NCBI RefSeq assembly: GCF_013337765.1
Contig: NZ_VBSB01000012.1
Coordinates: 62,001-126,000 of the forward strand
Length of the DNA stretch: 64,000 bases
Direction: 5' to 3'
Source: Mycolicibacterium sphagni
Lineage (GTDB): Bacteria; Actinomycetota; Actinomycetes; Mycobacteriales; Mycobacteriaceae
The translations under genes and the position numbers were made by a program. This document shows positions 17,611 through 27,222 of the stretch, in pieces (the first letter of the stretch is position 1; each line of letters begins with the position of its first letter). The notes below the pieces were generated by a model, which saw only the letters and a list, made by a program, of their open reading frames with translations, had not been told where the DNA came from and did not search any database.

Positions 17611-18917
17611 GATCCACCGCCTGCGGGGGGAGCCATCATCCCGGTCAATCCGGCGGTGGGATCCGTCGCGACCGTCGTGGCCGGGGGCGCGGCCTCGGCA
17701 GCGAGCGGGACCTGCGGGGCCGGCGGTGCGGGTGCGGCCGGCGGAACGTAGTCCGGTCGCAGCCAGTCCTCGCTGTAGGTCACCTCGTTGGGGCGAGCCT
17801 GCGCGCCGACCAGGAAGTCCTCGCCGATCGGGGGGAAGTTGAACTGGCGGTTCTTGATGATCGGCGCCAGGTACTGGACGCACAGCTTCGACGACTGCTC
17901 GGCGTTGAGCCGGGAGGCGGCCTGAATTGCGCCGCACAGGAACGAGATCGGGTTGGCGAAGTTGTTGACCGCGAGAGCTCCGGTGAAGGCGCCGTTGGAC
18001 GCCTCGTAGATGTTGGTGAAGTTGCCGACCGTCGTCGGCGCGATGTGCAGGGTCTGCTTGATGTCGTCGAGGCTGTCGTTGAGCGCCGTGCTGATCGAGG
18101 CCAGCTTGTCGGTGGTCGTGCCGATCGTCTCACCGGTGTCGTCGATGAAGGTCTTCACGTCTCCGATGACCGAGTTCATCTGGGCGAAGGCATCACCGAT
18201 CTTGGTCGGGTCATTGGCGAGAAGCCCGGTCACCGACGCCAGGTTCTCGTTGAGCGCACCGAGCAGGTCACTGCTGCCGCGCAGCGCCGTCACGAGAATG
18301 GAGAGGTTCTTGAACGTCGCGAAAATGTCGCCACTGTGATCACCGAGCACTGACATCGCTTGGGACAGTTTGATGATCGTGTCCCGGATATTGCCGCCCT
18401 CACCGCGCAGGTTGTCCGCGGTGGTGTTGATGAACGAACCGAGCGTGCTCACCCCGCCAGGGGCGGTCGGCTTGAGCAGTTCGGTGAGGCGTTGCAGCTG
18501 GACGCGCACCTGATCCCACTCGACCGGAACCACGGTGCGATTGCGGGGGATGACGGCACCGTCGCCCATGGCCGGACCGCCGGTGTAGACCGGCGTCAAT
18601 TGAATGGCACGGCCGGTCACCAACATTGGCGACAGGATCGCCGCCTTGGCGTCGGCGGGGACCTTGTACTTGCGGTCGAACCAGAACGAGATCTTCACGC
18701 CGTCCGGCTGTGGCTGGACGCTGGCCACCTGGCCGACGGGCACACCGAGGATGCGGACGTCATCGCCTGGGAACAGCGCCGTGCTGTTGTCGAAGTAGCC
18801 GACCACCTCGATGCGGTCGGCCCGGTTGTAGGCGCGCACGGCCAGAAGCGATCCACCGATGAGGATCAACACCAGAACGGCCGCCAACACGGTGCGTGGT
18901 TTACCCAGATTCGTCAC
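17607..18917 (-). CDS. mceD: MCE family protein MceD
   Basis: 436-aa Mce subunit. N-terminal helix (TVLAAVLVLILIGGSLLAVRAY), MCE domain with VVGYFDNSTALFPGDDVRILG and GVPVGQVASVQP, helical shaft, and an alanine/proline-rich tail (PPAAPAPPAPQVPLA). GTGA overlaps at both ends with its neighbours show tight translational coupling within the operon. Confidence 0.93.
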   Translation of the reverse strand: MTNLGKPRTVLAAVLVLILIGGSLLAVRAYNRADRIEVVGYFDNSTALFPGDDVRILGVPVGQVASVQPQPDGVKISFWFDRKYKVPADAKAAILSPMLVTGRAIQLTPVYTGGPAMGDGAVIPRNRTVVPVEWDQVRVQLQRLTELLKPTAPGGVSTLGSFINTTADNLRGEGGNIRDTIIKLSQAMSVLGDHSGDIFATFKNLSILVTALRGSSDLLGALNENLASVTGLLANDPTKIGDAFAQMNSVIGDVKTFIDDTGETIGTTTDKLASISTALNDSLDDIKQTLHIAPTTVGNFTNIYEASNGAFTGALAVNNFANPISFLCGAIQAASRLNAEQSSKLCVQYLAPIIKNRQFNFPPIGEDFLVGAQARPNEVTYSEDWLRPDYVPPAAPAPPAPQVPLAAEAAPPATTVATDPTAGLTGMMAPPAGGGS

Positions 18918-20215
18918 TGTTGTCCTCCCTGTCCCTCACCGGGCGCCGGTACGAAGAACGGCGCCTGCACCGGATCGGGAACGGACGCGATCCCGGGCGG
19001 TGACACTGCAGGCGGACCCGGCGGCGGCCCGCCCGGTGGTGGCGCAGGCAGCGGCTCGCGATAGGGGTAGCGCGGATCGCCCGGGTTGCCTGTGATCGCA
19101 TCCGGAAGATTCAGGTGCGGTTCACCGCCCTGGCCGGTGCGCGGATACGGCACCGGAAGTGCCGGCGTGCCAGGCTGACCCACCTGAGGATCGGTGCGTT
19201 GCGACGGCAGCAGGGTGGCGGGGTCGAGGCCGAGATCGGAGAAGGCCGCATCGATGAACGGCTGAACGAACTGCCCGGGGAAGAGGTTGACGAGGTAGGC
19301 CTTGAAGAACGGGCCCGACGACACCGACTCACCCAGCGACATGGCGTAGGCGTTGAGACGCTTGATGGCGTCCTGCACCTTGGTTTTGCGATCGTCGACG
19401 ATGGTCAGCACCCCGTTGAGTTTCTCCAGGGCCGGCTTCAGCGTCGCGCGGTTCTCGGCGATGAATGCCTTGAGCTGCTGGGAGATTCCGGAGAGATTGC
19501 GCCAGATGCGATCCAAGGACTGACTCTGGGCTTGTAGGGCGACCAGCAGGGAGTTGGTTTGGCGCACCAGGTCGACGATTTGATCAGTGCGCTTGGCCAA
19601 TACGTCGGTGGTCTTGGCCGCGTTGGCCAGCAGTTTGCGTAACTGAGCGTCCTGCCGATTGAGGATGTCGGCGAATCGGGCTACCCCGCCGACAGCGTTG
19701 TGCAGATCCGGCGGGGTATGGGCGAACGTTTCGGCCATCGTGGCAAGAGAATCCGACAACTGGTCGGTGTTCAGACCGCTGATCGTGGTGGTCAGATCGC
19801 CGAGAGCATCCGGCAATTGGTAGGGCGAGGTGGTGCGATCGATCGGGATCGGACCCGAGAGCTCGCCATCGCCGCGGGGGATGACGTCGAGCATCTTTGT
19901 GCCCAGTAGGCCCTTGGTCTTGATCGCTGCCACGGTGCGCTCGCCCAGATGTACGTCGCCGTTGATACGGAACGTCACCAGGACGTGCGGACCGTCGAGT
20001 TCGATGTCGGATACCTTGCCCACCGGAAGCCCCGACACCTCCACACCGGCACCGGTTAACAACCCACCGGCGTCGGCGAAGTAGGCGGAGTAGTTGTGGC
20101 CAGGGTTGAGGAACGGCAATTTCTGCCAATTCAGCGCACCCATCACGATACCAGTGATGACGACAGCGCCAATGACGCCGAGAACCAATGGATTACGTTC
20201 GGAGAAGGACTTCAC
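18914..20215 (-). CDS. mceC: MCE family protein MceC
   Basis: 433-aa Mce subunit beginning at GTG 20215 (KSFSERNPLVLGVIGAVVITG) within the mceB stop region, GTGA overlap. It has one N-terminal membrane helix, an MCE domain (YSAYFADAGGLLTGAGVEVSG, PVGKVSDIEL) and a proline-rich tail (EPLPAPPPGGPPPGPP). The longer upstream frame lacks family similarity and is rejected as the start. Confidence 0.93.
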   Translation of the reverse strand: MKSFSERNPLVLGVIGAVVITGIVMGALNWQKLPFLNPGHNYSAYFADAGGLLTGAGVEVSGLPVGKVSDIELDGPHVLVTFRINGDVHLGERTVAAIKTKGLLGTKMLDVIPRGDGELSGPIPIDRTTSPYQLPDALGDLTTTISGLNTDQLSDSLATMAETFAHTPPDLHNAVGGVARFADILNRQDAQLRKLLANAAKTTDVLAKRTDQIVDLVRQTNSLLVALQAQSQSLDRIWRNLSGISQQLKAFIAENRATLKPALEKLNGVLTIVDDRKTKVQDAIKRLNAYAMSLGESVSSGPFFKAYLVNLFPGQFVQPFIDAAFSDLGLDPATLLPSQRTDPQVGQPGTPALPVPYPRTGQGGEPHLNLPDAITGNPGDPRYPYREPLPAPPPGGPPPGPPAVSPPGIASVPDPVQAPFFVPAPGEGQGGQQ

Positions 20216-21240
20216 TTGGGCGTGCACCGCCCAGTGTCCTGGCCGGCGACCTTCACGAAAACCGGTTGTCCGCCTTTGCCGTTGACCTTGAGGACCAGGT
20301 CGCACAGATAGAAGCTGAAGAAGTCGCCATACATGCCCTGGCGGCTCAGCGCACGGTATTTGTCGGGCAGTGTGTCGATCAGCCTCTCCAGGTACTCATG
20401 GTCGGCCACGGCGATCGAGGAGACCCGATCGGTTTCCTGCACCACCTTCTGGAATGGCCCGCGCGCCTGCGTCAGCAGATCGGCGACCGTCGCGGCGGCC
20501 GCGCTGGTGTTAACAAAGGCGTTTGCGATGTCGGTTCGGCGGGCGTTGAGTCCGTCGACCAACCCCGATAGATTCGTGACGGCCTTGTCCAGCTGGGCGC
20601 TTTGGCTGCCGAGCGAGCCGAGTACCGCGTTCAGGTTGGTGATCACTTCGCTGATCAACTGGTCTCGGTCGGCAAGGGTATTCGTGAATACCGCGGCCTG
20701 GCTCAAGAAGGAGCCGATGGTGGCGCCCTGGCCCTGCAGCGCCTGATTGAGCTGGCCGCTCAGGGCATTGACCTGGTCGGGACTCAACGCCCGGAACAGC
20801 GGCTTGAATCCACCGATGACCGAATCCAGATCCAGCGCCGGCGCAGTACGGTCCACCGGGATCGTCTGGCCGGGTTGCAGGCGCTTGACCCCACCGGTTC
20901 CCTCATCGAGCGCAAGGAACCGGCCGCCGATCACGTTGTCGTAGCGGATGATCGCCCGGGTTCCCTCGGTGAGCACCACCGCGTCATTGGCCGAGAACTC
21001 CACTCGCACTGTCGCATTGCGCTCGATCGCAATGTCCTCGACCTTGCCGACCTCGACGCCGGCAATGCGGACGAAGTCGCCCTTCTTCAGGCCGGTGACA
21101 TTGGTGAACACCGCGTTGTACGTATTGCCGCCACCGAACCGGAACTGCGCGAAGACGGCGAGCAGGGCGAAGGCGCCGAACAGGCAGACCGTCAGGAAGA
21201 TACCGAGGCGCCAGACAGTGCCCTTCAGGTTGTCTTTCAC
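20212..21240 (-). CDS. mceB: MCE family protein MceB
   Basis: 342-aa Mce subunit, start GTG 21240 (KDNLKGTVWRLGIFLTVCLFG), with GTGA overlap to mceA. N-terminal membrane helix, MCE domain (YNAVFTNVTGLKKGDFVRIAG, EVGKVEDIAI) and helical shaft; no long proline tail, usual for MceB. It ends GRCTPK at the overlap with mceC. Confidence 0.93.
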   Translation of the reverse strand: MKDNLKGTVWRLGIFLTVCLFGAFALLAVFAQFRFGGGNTYNAVFTNVTGLKKGDFVRIAGVEVGKVEDIAIERNATVRVEFSANDAVVLTEGTRAIIRYDNVIGGRFLALDEGTGGVKRLQPGQTIPVDRTAPALDLDSVIGGFKPLFRALSPDQVNALSGQLNQALQGQGATIGSFLSQAAVFTNTLADRDQLISEVITNLNAVLGSLGSQSAQLDKAVTNLSGLVDGLNARRTDIANAFVNTSAAAATVADLLTQARGPFQKVVQETDRVSSIAVADHEYLERLIDTLPDKYRALSRQGMYGDFFSFYLCDLVLKVNGKGGQPVFVKVAGQDTGRCTPK

Positions 21241-22619
21241 GGTTGGTCTCCTGTCGGTGGCCCCGGCTGCGGCTGTGGTGCAACCGGATCCGGCGCGGGT
21301 GGCACACCCGGCCACAGGGGCACGCCGCCCGGGCCGTACCACGATGCCCCGTAGGGCGGCATTCCCGGCGGCACGACCGGACCGGGGGCCGGGCCGGGCA
21401 GACACTGGCGAATGCTCGGCGGCTTCGGGTTTCCTCGGGTAACCGGGAACCAGTCGCCCCAGCACGGGTGGCCGAGACCGGGGTTCGGCCGGATGTCCAG
21501 GCCGGTGCCCCAGCCGGTGTTGGTCACCAGCTGGCGAACCGGGAAGTTCTTGGTGGGATCGGGCAGTGATCCGCACCCAGGTTTGCCGCCCGGCCCACCC
21601 TTGGCCGCCACGATGGGCAGGTTGTCCGGGTACTGGTAGGGGTCGTTGCCCAGGAGCAGGGCGACGTCGTACACCGCCGACTTGCCGTCCTTGCCGCCCC
21701 AGGCCTCGTAGCCGCCGTTGTCCAGTGTCCAGGTCGCCCCTTGCAGCCAGCACGTGTAGACCGGGTTGTACTTCATCAGCAACGCGGTCGTGGGCTCGAG
21801 GGTGTTGACGGCCTGCACCAGCTTGTCGCCGCTGGTCTCGAGCAGGTCATGGCCGGACTGGGCGAACCCGATCGTGTTGAGTAGCAACGTGTCCAGGGCT
21901 TGGGCGCGGTCGGCGATCGTGGTGCTGACGGTGCTGCCCGAGTTGAGGATCGCCACGATGTCGGGTGCGGCCGCAGCGTAGGTGTCGTTGAAGTTCTTGA
22001 ACGAGCGCCAGTCCTCGCGGATGGTGTCGCTGCGATCGTTGAGAGCCTTCAGCACCTGATTGAGGTCGGTGGTGGCCTCGCCCATGCGCGGACCCTGCCC
22101 GCGCACCCCGTCGGCCACTGCTGTCAGCACCGCGTTCACCTTGGCGGGGTCGACCATGTCGAGAAGGTTGACCACATTCTCGAAGACGGTGTTGACCTCG
22201 GTGGTGACGTTGGCCGACTTCAGAACCGCGCCGGCGGCCAACCGTTGCGGGCTGGGTTCGGACGGATACACGAGGTCGACGAACTTGGCGCCGAAAGCGG
22301 TTGTTGATCTGATCTGAGCGCCGACATTAGCTGGGATGTAACGGATTTGGTCGGGCTCGATCTCCAGACGCAAGCTGGTGTCGCCCTGGCCACCGCTGAT
22401 TCCGCTGACCCGACCGACCTGGACCCCGCGCATCTTCACCTTCGCGCCGGTCTCCATCACCAGCCCGGACCGGTCCGCGGTCAGTGTGACCGGAACGAAC
22501 GACCGAAACGTGCCCGCGAATGCCGTTATCGTCACAAAGAAGAACGCGCCGATGGCCACCAAGAGGATGACAGTCCACCAGCCGTCGGAAAGACGGTTCT
22601 CGCCACGACGGTCCTCCAT
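21237..22619 (-). CDS. mceA: MCE family protein MceA
   Basis: 460-aa first Mce subunit. Membrane helix (WWTVILLVAIGAFFFVTITAFAG), MCE domain (VPVTLTADRSGLVMETGAKVKM, GVQVGRVSGISGG), shaft and a long glycine/proline-rich C-terminus (PGPAPGPVVPPGMPPYG, GVPPAPDPVAPQP). It follows yrbEB by two bases. This operon belongs to the eight-gene mce family importing fatty acids, mycolate precursors or sterols; which numbered mce locus it is cannot be decided from the window. Confidence 0.93.
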   Translation of the reverse strand: MEDRRGENRLSDGWWTVILLVAIGAFFFVTITAFAGTFRSFVPVTLTADRSGLVMETGAKVKMRGVQVGRVSGISGGQGDTSLRLEIEPDQIRYIPANVGAQIRSTTAFGAKFVDLVYPSEPSPQRLAAGAVLKSANVTTEVNTVFENVVNLLDMVDPAKVNAVLTAVADGVRGQGPRMGEATTDLNQVLKALNDRSDTIREDWRSFKNFNDTYAAAAPDIVAILNSGSTVSTTIADRAQALDTLLLNTIGFAQSGHDLLETSGDKLVQAVNTLEPTTALLMKYNPVYTCWLQGATWTLDNGGYEAWGGKDGKSAVYDVALLLGNDPYQYPDNLPIVAAKGGPGGKPGCGSLPDPTKNFPVRQLVTNTGWGTGLDIRPNPGLGHPCWGDWFPVTRGNPKPPSIRQCLPGPAPGPVVPPGMPPYGASWYGPGGVPLWPGVPPAPDPVAPQPQPGPPTGDQP

Positions 22620-22621
22620 CG

Positions 22622-23476
22622 CTACCCGGCGAGGTTGAAGTTGCCGGATTGGCCGTATACGGCAAGCGAGATCATCACGATCTCGACCGCCGCCACCACC
22701 ATGGACGTTCGCACCGCGCGGCCCACCGCCTCACCCACACCTGCGGGTCCACCCTTGGCGGTGAAGCCGTAGTAGGTGTGCACCAGCATGATCACGATCG
22801 TCATCGCCACCGACTGCATGAACGACCAGATGACGTCGGTCGGGTTGAGGAAGGTGTTGAAGTAGTGGTCGTAGACGCCGGAGCCCTGCCCGTAAATGGC
22901 GACGGTCCCGGTTCGTGCGGCGAGGAAGGCCATCATGACGGCGATGCAGTACAGCGGGATCACTACGATCACGCCGGCCAGTACCCGGGTGGCAGCCAGG
23001 TAGGTAACCGACCGGATCCCGATGACCTCGAGTGCATCGATCTCCTCATTGATGCGCATCGCGCCGAGCTGGGCGGTGGCGCCGGCGCCGATGGTCGCCG
23101 ACAGGGCCACCGAAACGGTGCCGGGCACGATGAGGCGGACATTGAAGAATGCCGACGCGAATCCGGTCAGCGCCTCGAAACCGACTGAGGACAGTTGGTT
23201 GTAGCCCTGAACGGCGACCAGCGCGCCGGTGGTCATGGTCAAGAAGCCCACGATCGCGACGGTGCCGCCGACGACGGCGAGTGCCCCGGCGCCCAGCCCC
23301 ATCTGAGCGATGAGTCGCAACAGTTCCTTGTGGTATCGGGTCACCGCATCGGGGATCGCGACGAGAGTCTTCACGTAGAAGCGGGTTTGGGAGCCGATCC
23401 GGTTCCAACCCCCGATGACACCCTGTAGGCCGTCCGCCAGTCTGGGGTGCAATCTGCTTGGCGCGTTGACGCTCAC
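22622..23476 (-). CDS. yrbEB: YrbE/MlaE-type ABC permease, B subunit
   Basis: 284-aa inner-membrane permease of the Mce importer. It has five to six membrane helices and the MlaE signature AMRINEEIDALEVIGIRSV, the coupling helix that contacts the ABC ATPase (MceG), which is encoded elsewhere. It pairs with the A subunit ten bases upstream. Confidence 0.93.
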   Translation of the reverse strand: MSVNAPSRLHPRLADGLQGVIGGWNRIGSQTRFYVKTLVAIPDAVTRYHKELLRLIAQMGLGAGALAVVGGTVAIVGFLTMTTGALVAVQGYNQLSSVGFEALTGFASAFFNVRLIVPGTVSVALSATIGAGATAQLGAMRINEEIDALEVIGIRSVTYLAATRVLAGVIVVIPLYCIAVMMAFLAARTGTVAIYGQGSGVYDHYFNTFLNPTDVIWSFMQSVAMTIVIMLVHTYYGFTAKGGPAGVGEAVGRAVRTSMVVAAVEIVMISLAVYGQSGNFNLAG

Positions 23477-23486
23477 CGAACGGCCC

Positions 23487-24257
23487 TCACGTGACGGTGA
23501 ACTGGATGCCGACGGCGGTCACGATCACGTTGATCGCGAACAGCACCATGAAGGTGAACACGACGGTTTCGTTGACGGCGTTGCCGACGCCGGCCGGGCC
23601 ACCGCCGACGGAGATGCCCTTGTAGCAGGCGATGAGGCCGGCGGCCAGGCCGAAAAGTGTTGCCTTGGTGAGTGAGACGATGACGTCACCCATGCCGGTC
23701 AGCAAGGTCAGACCCGCGGCGAACGCACCCGGTGAGACGTGCTGGATGTAGACGCAGAAGATATAGGCGCCGGTCAGACCCGCCAGGATCACGGTTGCTG
23801 AAAGTGCCAGTGCCACAGTGGTTGCCGCAAGCACCCGCGGCACGACCAGGGCCTGGATCGGGTTGATACCCATCACCCGCAGGGCGTCGAGCTCTTCGCG
23901 GATGGTCCGCGCGCCGAGATCGGCGCACATCGCGGTCGCACCCGCGCCGGAAACAACCAGCACCGTCACGATGGGCCCGATCTGATTGACGGTGCCGACC
24001 GCAGCGCCGGTACCGGAGAAGTCGGTCGCACCGAACTCGCCGAGCAGGATGTTGAACGTGAACACCAACAATACCGAGTAGGGCAGCGTCAGCATGAGCG
24101 CCGGCAGCACCGACACACGGGCCACAAACCAGGTCTGCAGCAGATACTCGCGCCACGCGAACGGCGGCCGGAACATCGCCACAAGCGTGTCCAGTGACAT
24201 GCCGATGAACCCGCCGAACGCCCGTACGGGCTTCGCCAAGGTGAGTGTCGCGGTCAC
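23487..24257 (-). CDS. yrbEA: YrbE/MlaE-type ABC permease, A subunit
   Basis: 256-aa permease opening the mce operon. Signature segments are ADLGARTIREELDALRVMGI (coupling helix) and GGGPAGVGNAVNETVVF near the C-terminus. GTG 24257 gives the longest frame; an internal ATG at MSLDTLVAMF is possible. Preceded by a 485-base non-coding region facing a LuxR-type regulator gene. Confidence 0.92.
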   Translation of the reverse strand: MTATLTLAKPVRAFGGFIGMSLDTLVAMFRPPFAWREYLLQTWFVARVSVLPALMLTLPYSVLLVFTFNILLGEFGATDFSGTGAAVGTVNQIGPIVTVLVVSGAGATAMCADLGARTIREELDALRVMGINPIQALVVPRVLAATTVALALSATVILAGLTGAYIFCVYIQHVSPGAFAAGLTLLTGMGDVIVSLTKATLFGLAAGLIACYKGISVGGGPAGVGNAVNETVVFTFMVLFAINVIVTAVGIQFTVT

Positions 24258-24742
24258 GGCGTGCCGCCAGGCGCCGAGGGGATCGGCGGCCCGGGTTCAA
24301 CGTTGACGACCGACGGCATGGCGGAACGCTATCGTGAGCGTTGCTAGACCTGCTGCTCCTCGATGGGGGCGAATATCTACCCCCAAAGAGTTAGCGGGGG
24401 ATCACTTCGGTCGTCTTACTCCGGTTTGACCAGCACTACGGCGACGTTCGTCCGCGGCTCACGGTCATGACCCGCGGTGGGGTGAACCCACAAGGTTCAC
24501 ACCGTCCGCAACTCTCCGGCAGACAACCTTTGGGTTTGCTGTACGCGATGTGCGTGACTGTCCAGCGTTCTGGGAACGCGGTCGTTCGGGATGCTTGTCC
24601 TGCGATCTAAGTCGTGCCCTCATCGACTATGAAGGCCCCCCCGGGGATGGTTCGGTAACCCCTTCGAGATACCGCCAGAATTCCCGCGCTGGCCTGGTCG
24701 AACGCCGATATTCGGCATCCACCGCATGTGTATTCTTGTGCG
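24258..24742. promoter_or_regulatory. divergent regulatory region, mce operon and LuxR gene
   Basis: No convincing gene. It must hold the mce promoter (minus) and the LuxR promoter (plus). Notable are three alternating tracts, GGGGG at 24365-24369, CCCCC at 24380-24384 and GGGGG at 24396-24400, that can form alternative hairpins or act as paired protein sites. On the plus strand TATTCT at 24731-24736 is a TANNNT -10 box six bases before ATG 24743, suggesting a leaderless transcript for the regulator. Confidence 0.5.
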
Positions 24743-25870
24743 ATGGGTCACACTGCTGCGGGGTCTCCGGCCGCGCCTGCGGCCGCCGACGAAGAACGTC
24801 TGCGCGCAGTCCTCGACGGGCTGCGTGCCATTGCCGACGCCGACGAACCGCACTGGAATCCGCGCCCGGCCGATGTGCGCGCAGTCCTCGACGGCGCCTG
24901 GTCCGTGCTCGCTGACCTCCTCGATGAGCGACCGCACGCGGGGGCCGTGTTGAACCTGCTGCGCGGGCTCACCCTCGCCGACGAGGCATTGGCCCGGGCG
25001 ACGGCGGCCCCACGCCAGCTCGGTGAGGCACTCGGCCGGCTGGAATCCGCGCCATCGAGGGTGGCGGATCTGGTGCGTCTTGCTCCTCAGTTGACGCGCT
25101 ACCTCGGTTTCGACCGGGCGATACTCTCGCGGATCGTTGACGGTCTATGGATTTCACAGGCGGTGTACGTCGCCGACGACCCACGGTGGGCGGACGAAAT
25201 CAACCAGGTCGGCCAAAGCACTCCGCAACCCTTGTTTCCAGGTCTTTATGAGACGGAGATCGCCCGCCGGCGGGAGGCGATGATCGTCACCGATGTGCAG
25301 ACCGACGCGCGCGTCCACCGGCCGATAGCTGACGCCTCGCGATCGCAGTCTTACGTTGCGGCTCCGATCATCTCGGGAAACCGGGTCGTGGGCCTCCTGC
25401 ACGCCGACTGCTACTTGCAAGGCCGTCAAACCGGCGAGACGGACTGTGAATCGTTGGCCGCGTACGCCAAGGGGCTGCAGGTCGCACTGAGCAGGGCCCA
25501 CCTGGCCGAAGGGCTGCAAGCCGTCAGCTCCGTTCTGAGAAGTGCCGCGAATGACAGTCAGGACAGGGTCGAGGCCGTCGGTGAGTTCTCGCTGGACGAG
25601 CCGGCAACCGACGGTGCTGAAGGCCCGGGCATCGCACTGGCGACTCGGGTCACGCGACGGGCACTTCGTTCGGTGCGAGATGTCCTGACCGCGCGTGAGG
25701 TGCAGATTCTCGAGTTGATGGCCGAGGGCCGGAGCAACGCGTCCATCGCCGCCCAGTTGGTCATCTCCGAGGGCACCGTCAAGCAACACGTGAAGCACAT
25801 TCTGCGCAAGCTGCGTGCCGCCAACCGGGTGGAAGCCGTGTCGATGCTCTATCAGTCAGATGGTGCTTAA
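24743..25870 (+). CDS. GAF-like/LuxR-type transcriptional regulator
   Basis: About 375-aa regulator: N-terminal helical part, a GAF-like sensor in the middle (RYLGFDRAILSRIV, SQSYVAAPIISGNRVVGLLH) and a C-terminal LuxR winged helix with LTAREVQILELMAEGRSNAS and ISEGTVKQHVKHILRKL. ATG 24743 is preferred over GTG 24728 because a -10-like hexamer sits six bases before it. It lies between the mce operon (divergent) and a P450 operon (convergent, sharing the TTAA stop overlap), making either or both likely targets; the effector is unknown, perhaps a lipid or steroid. Confidence 0.85.
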   Translation: MGHTAAGSPAAPAAADEERLRAVLDGLRAIADADEPHWNPRPADVRAVLDGAWSVLADLLDERPHAGAVLNLLRGLTLADEALARATAAPRQLGEALGRLESAPSRVADLVRLAPQLTRYLGFDRAILSRIVDGLWISQAVYVADDPRWADEINQVGQSTPQPLFPGLYETEIARRREAMIVTDVQTDARVHRPIADASRSQSYVAAPIISGNRVVGLLHADCYLQGRQTGETDCESLAAYAKGLQVALSRAHLAEGLQAVSSVLRSAANDSQDRVEAVGEFSLDEPATDGAEGPGIALATRVTRRALRSVRDVLTAREVQILELMAEGRSNASIAAQLVISEGTVKQHVKHILRKLRAANRVEAVSMLYQSDGA

Positions 25871-27201
25871 GCCCCCACGTCGATCGGCATGCTCACCACG
25901 CCGCGAATGAAGTTGGTCCGCACCAACGTCGGCGCTCCGGTGCTGAAATCGGGCATCTGCGAGTGAAGTTCACGGAACAGCGACTTGAGCATCGTGCGGG
26001 CGAGCTGACTACCTAGGCAGAAGTGGATGCCGCCCCCGCCAAATGCGATGTGTGGATTGCGTTCTCGGGCGAGGTTGAGTTGACTCGGGTTCTCGAACAC
26101 CGATTCGTCGCGGTTACCCGAGGAGTACATCATCACCACCTTGTCGCCGGGCAGGATCTTCTGGCCGCCCAGCTCGTATTCGGTGATGCACGTCCGGCGG
26201 AAGTTCTGCACAACCGAACCCCAGCGCAGGAATTCTTCCACCGCGGTGCCGATGCGTCCTTCGAAGTCTTCCCACAGCCAAGCCCGTTGATGAGGATGGT
26301 CGTTGAGTGCCTTTGCGCCGAAACTTGCGGTGTGGCGGGTGGTATCGGTTGCCGCGACGGCGAACAGCACCATCGTCGCACCGATCTCGAAGTCACTGAG
26401 GCGCTCACCGTCTACTTCGGCCTGAACGAGGCTGGTCAGGAGATCCTCGGTTGGGTGTGCTCGCCGCTGCGCGATCAACTCCTCGGTGAGGTCGTGGATC
26501 ACCAGTGCGGCCTCGACCTGGACCTCGGCGGGATCGCGGCCGGCCAGGAGAACTGGGTCTGCCCATGCCTGGGTTTCGTCGGCGGCGTGCGAGAACCTCG
26601 GCCGCAAATCAGCTGGAACGCCGAACATGTCGCCGAACATCTCGACGGGCAGATGCTTGGAGATGTCGTCGACGAAATCGATCGCCGCACCATCGGCCGC
26701 CTTCGCCGCCGCAGCAGCAACGATCCGCTGTGCACGCGAAGCGATGTCGTTTTCGATCCGCTGTATCTGGCGCGCGGTGAATGCGGATCTCACCAGCCGG
26801 CGCACCTTTTGGTGCTGGGGGTCGTCCATCGCCAGGAAGGACATGGCCATCTCGAGGAAGACCGCGGGCAACGTATCAAACATGACTCCATAGCGCGAAA
26901 CGAACACGTCAGCGTTCTGGCTGACCTCGCTGATGTCCTTGTGCCGCACCACTGCCCAGAACCCCGGATCGTCGGGGTCGGGCGAGACCGCGGTCTCGAT
27001 CGGAGGCTGCCAGCTGACCGGACGATCATGTCGCAACTGGGCGAAGATCGGGTCGCGCTCGGGTAGGTCGAGGTCCCAAAACGCGTCACTCGAAACGTTC
27101 AGGGCATCGAACGGTCGGGTGGCGGCAACGTTGTTCGTGGGCGCCAGGTCGATGTCGGTGTCGTCGTCGAAGGACAGCTCGGAATCTTCGAATGTGGTCA
27201 T
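25867..27201 (-). CDS. cytochrome P450
   Basis: 444-aa class I bacterial P450. Heme-binding loop FGGGGIHFCLG with Cys395, I-helix ATDTTRHT with the acid/alcohol pair, and K-helix EFLRW (ExxR) are intact. Membrane anchor absent, so soluble; electrons would come from ferredoxin encoded elsewhere. It is the last gene of an operon with an alcohol dehydrogenase and an SCP2 protein (21-base gap), suggesting oxidation of a sterol, terpenoid or fatty substrate. CYP subfamily not assigned. Confidence 0.93.
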   Translation of the reverse strand: MTTFEDSELSFDDDTDIDLAPTNNVAATRPFDALNVSSDAFWDLDLPERDPIFAQLRHDRPVSWQPPIETAVSPDPDDPGFWAVVRHKDISEVSQNADVFVSRYGVMFDTLPAVFLEMAMSFLAMDDPQHQKVRRLVRSAFTARQIQRIENDIASRAQRIVAAAAAKAADGAAIDFVDDISKHLPVEMFGDMFGVPADLRPRFSHAADETQAWADPVLLAGRDPAEVQVEAALVIHDLTEELIAQRRAHPTEDLLTSLVQAEVDGERLSDFEIGATMVLFAVAATDTTRHTASFGAKALNDHPHQRAWLWEDFEGRIGTAVEEFLRWGSVVQNFRRTCITEYELGGQKILPGDKVVMMYSSGNRDESVFENPSQLNLARERNPHIAFGGGGIHFCLGSQLARTMLKSLFRELHSQMPDFSTGAPTLVRTNFIRGVVSMPIDVGA

Positions 27202-27222
27202 GGTGATCCTCTCTGGGCTAGC

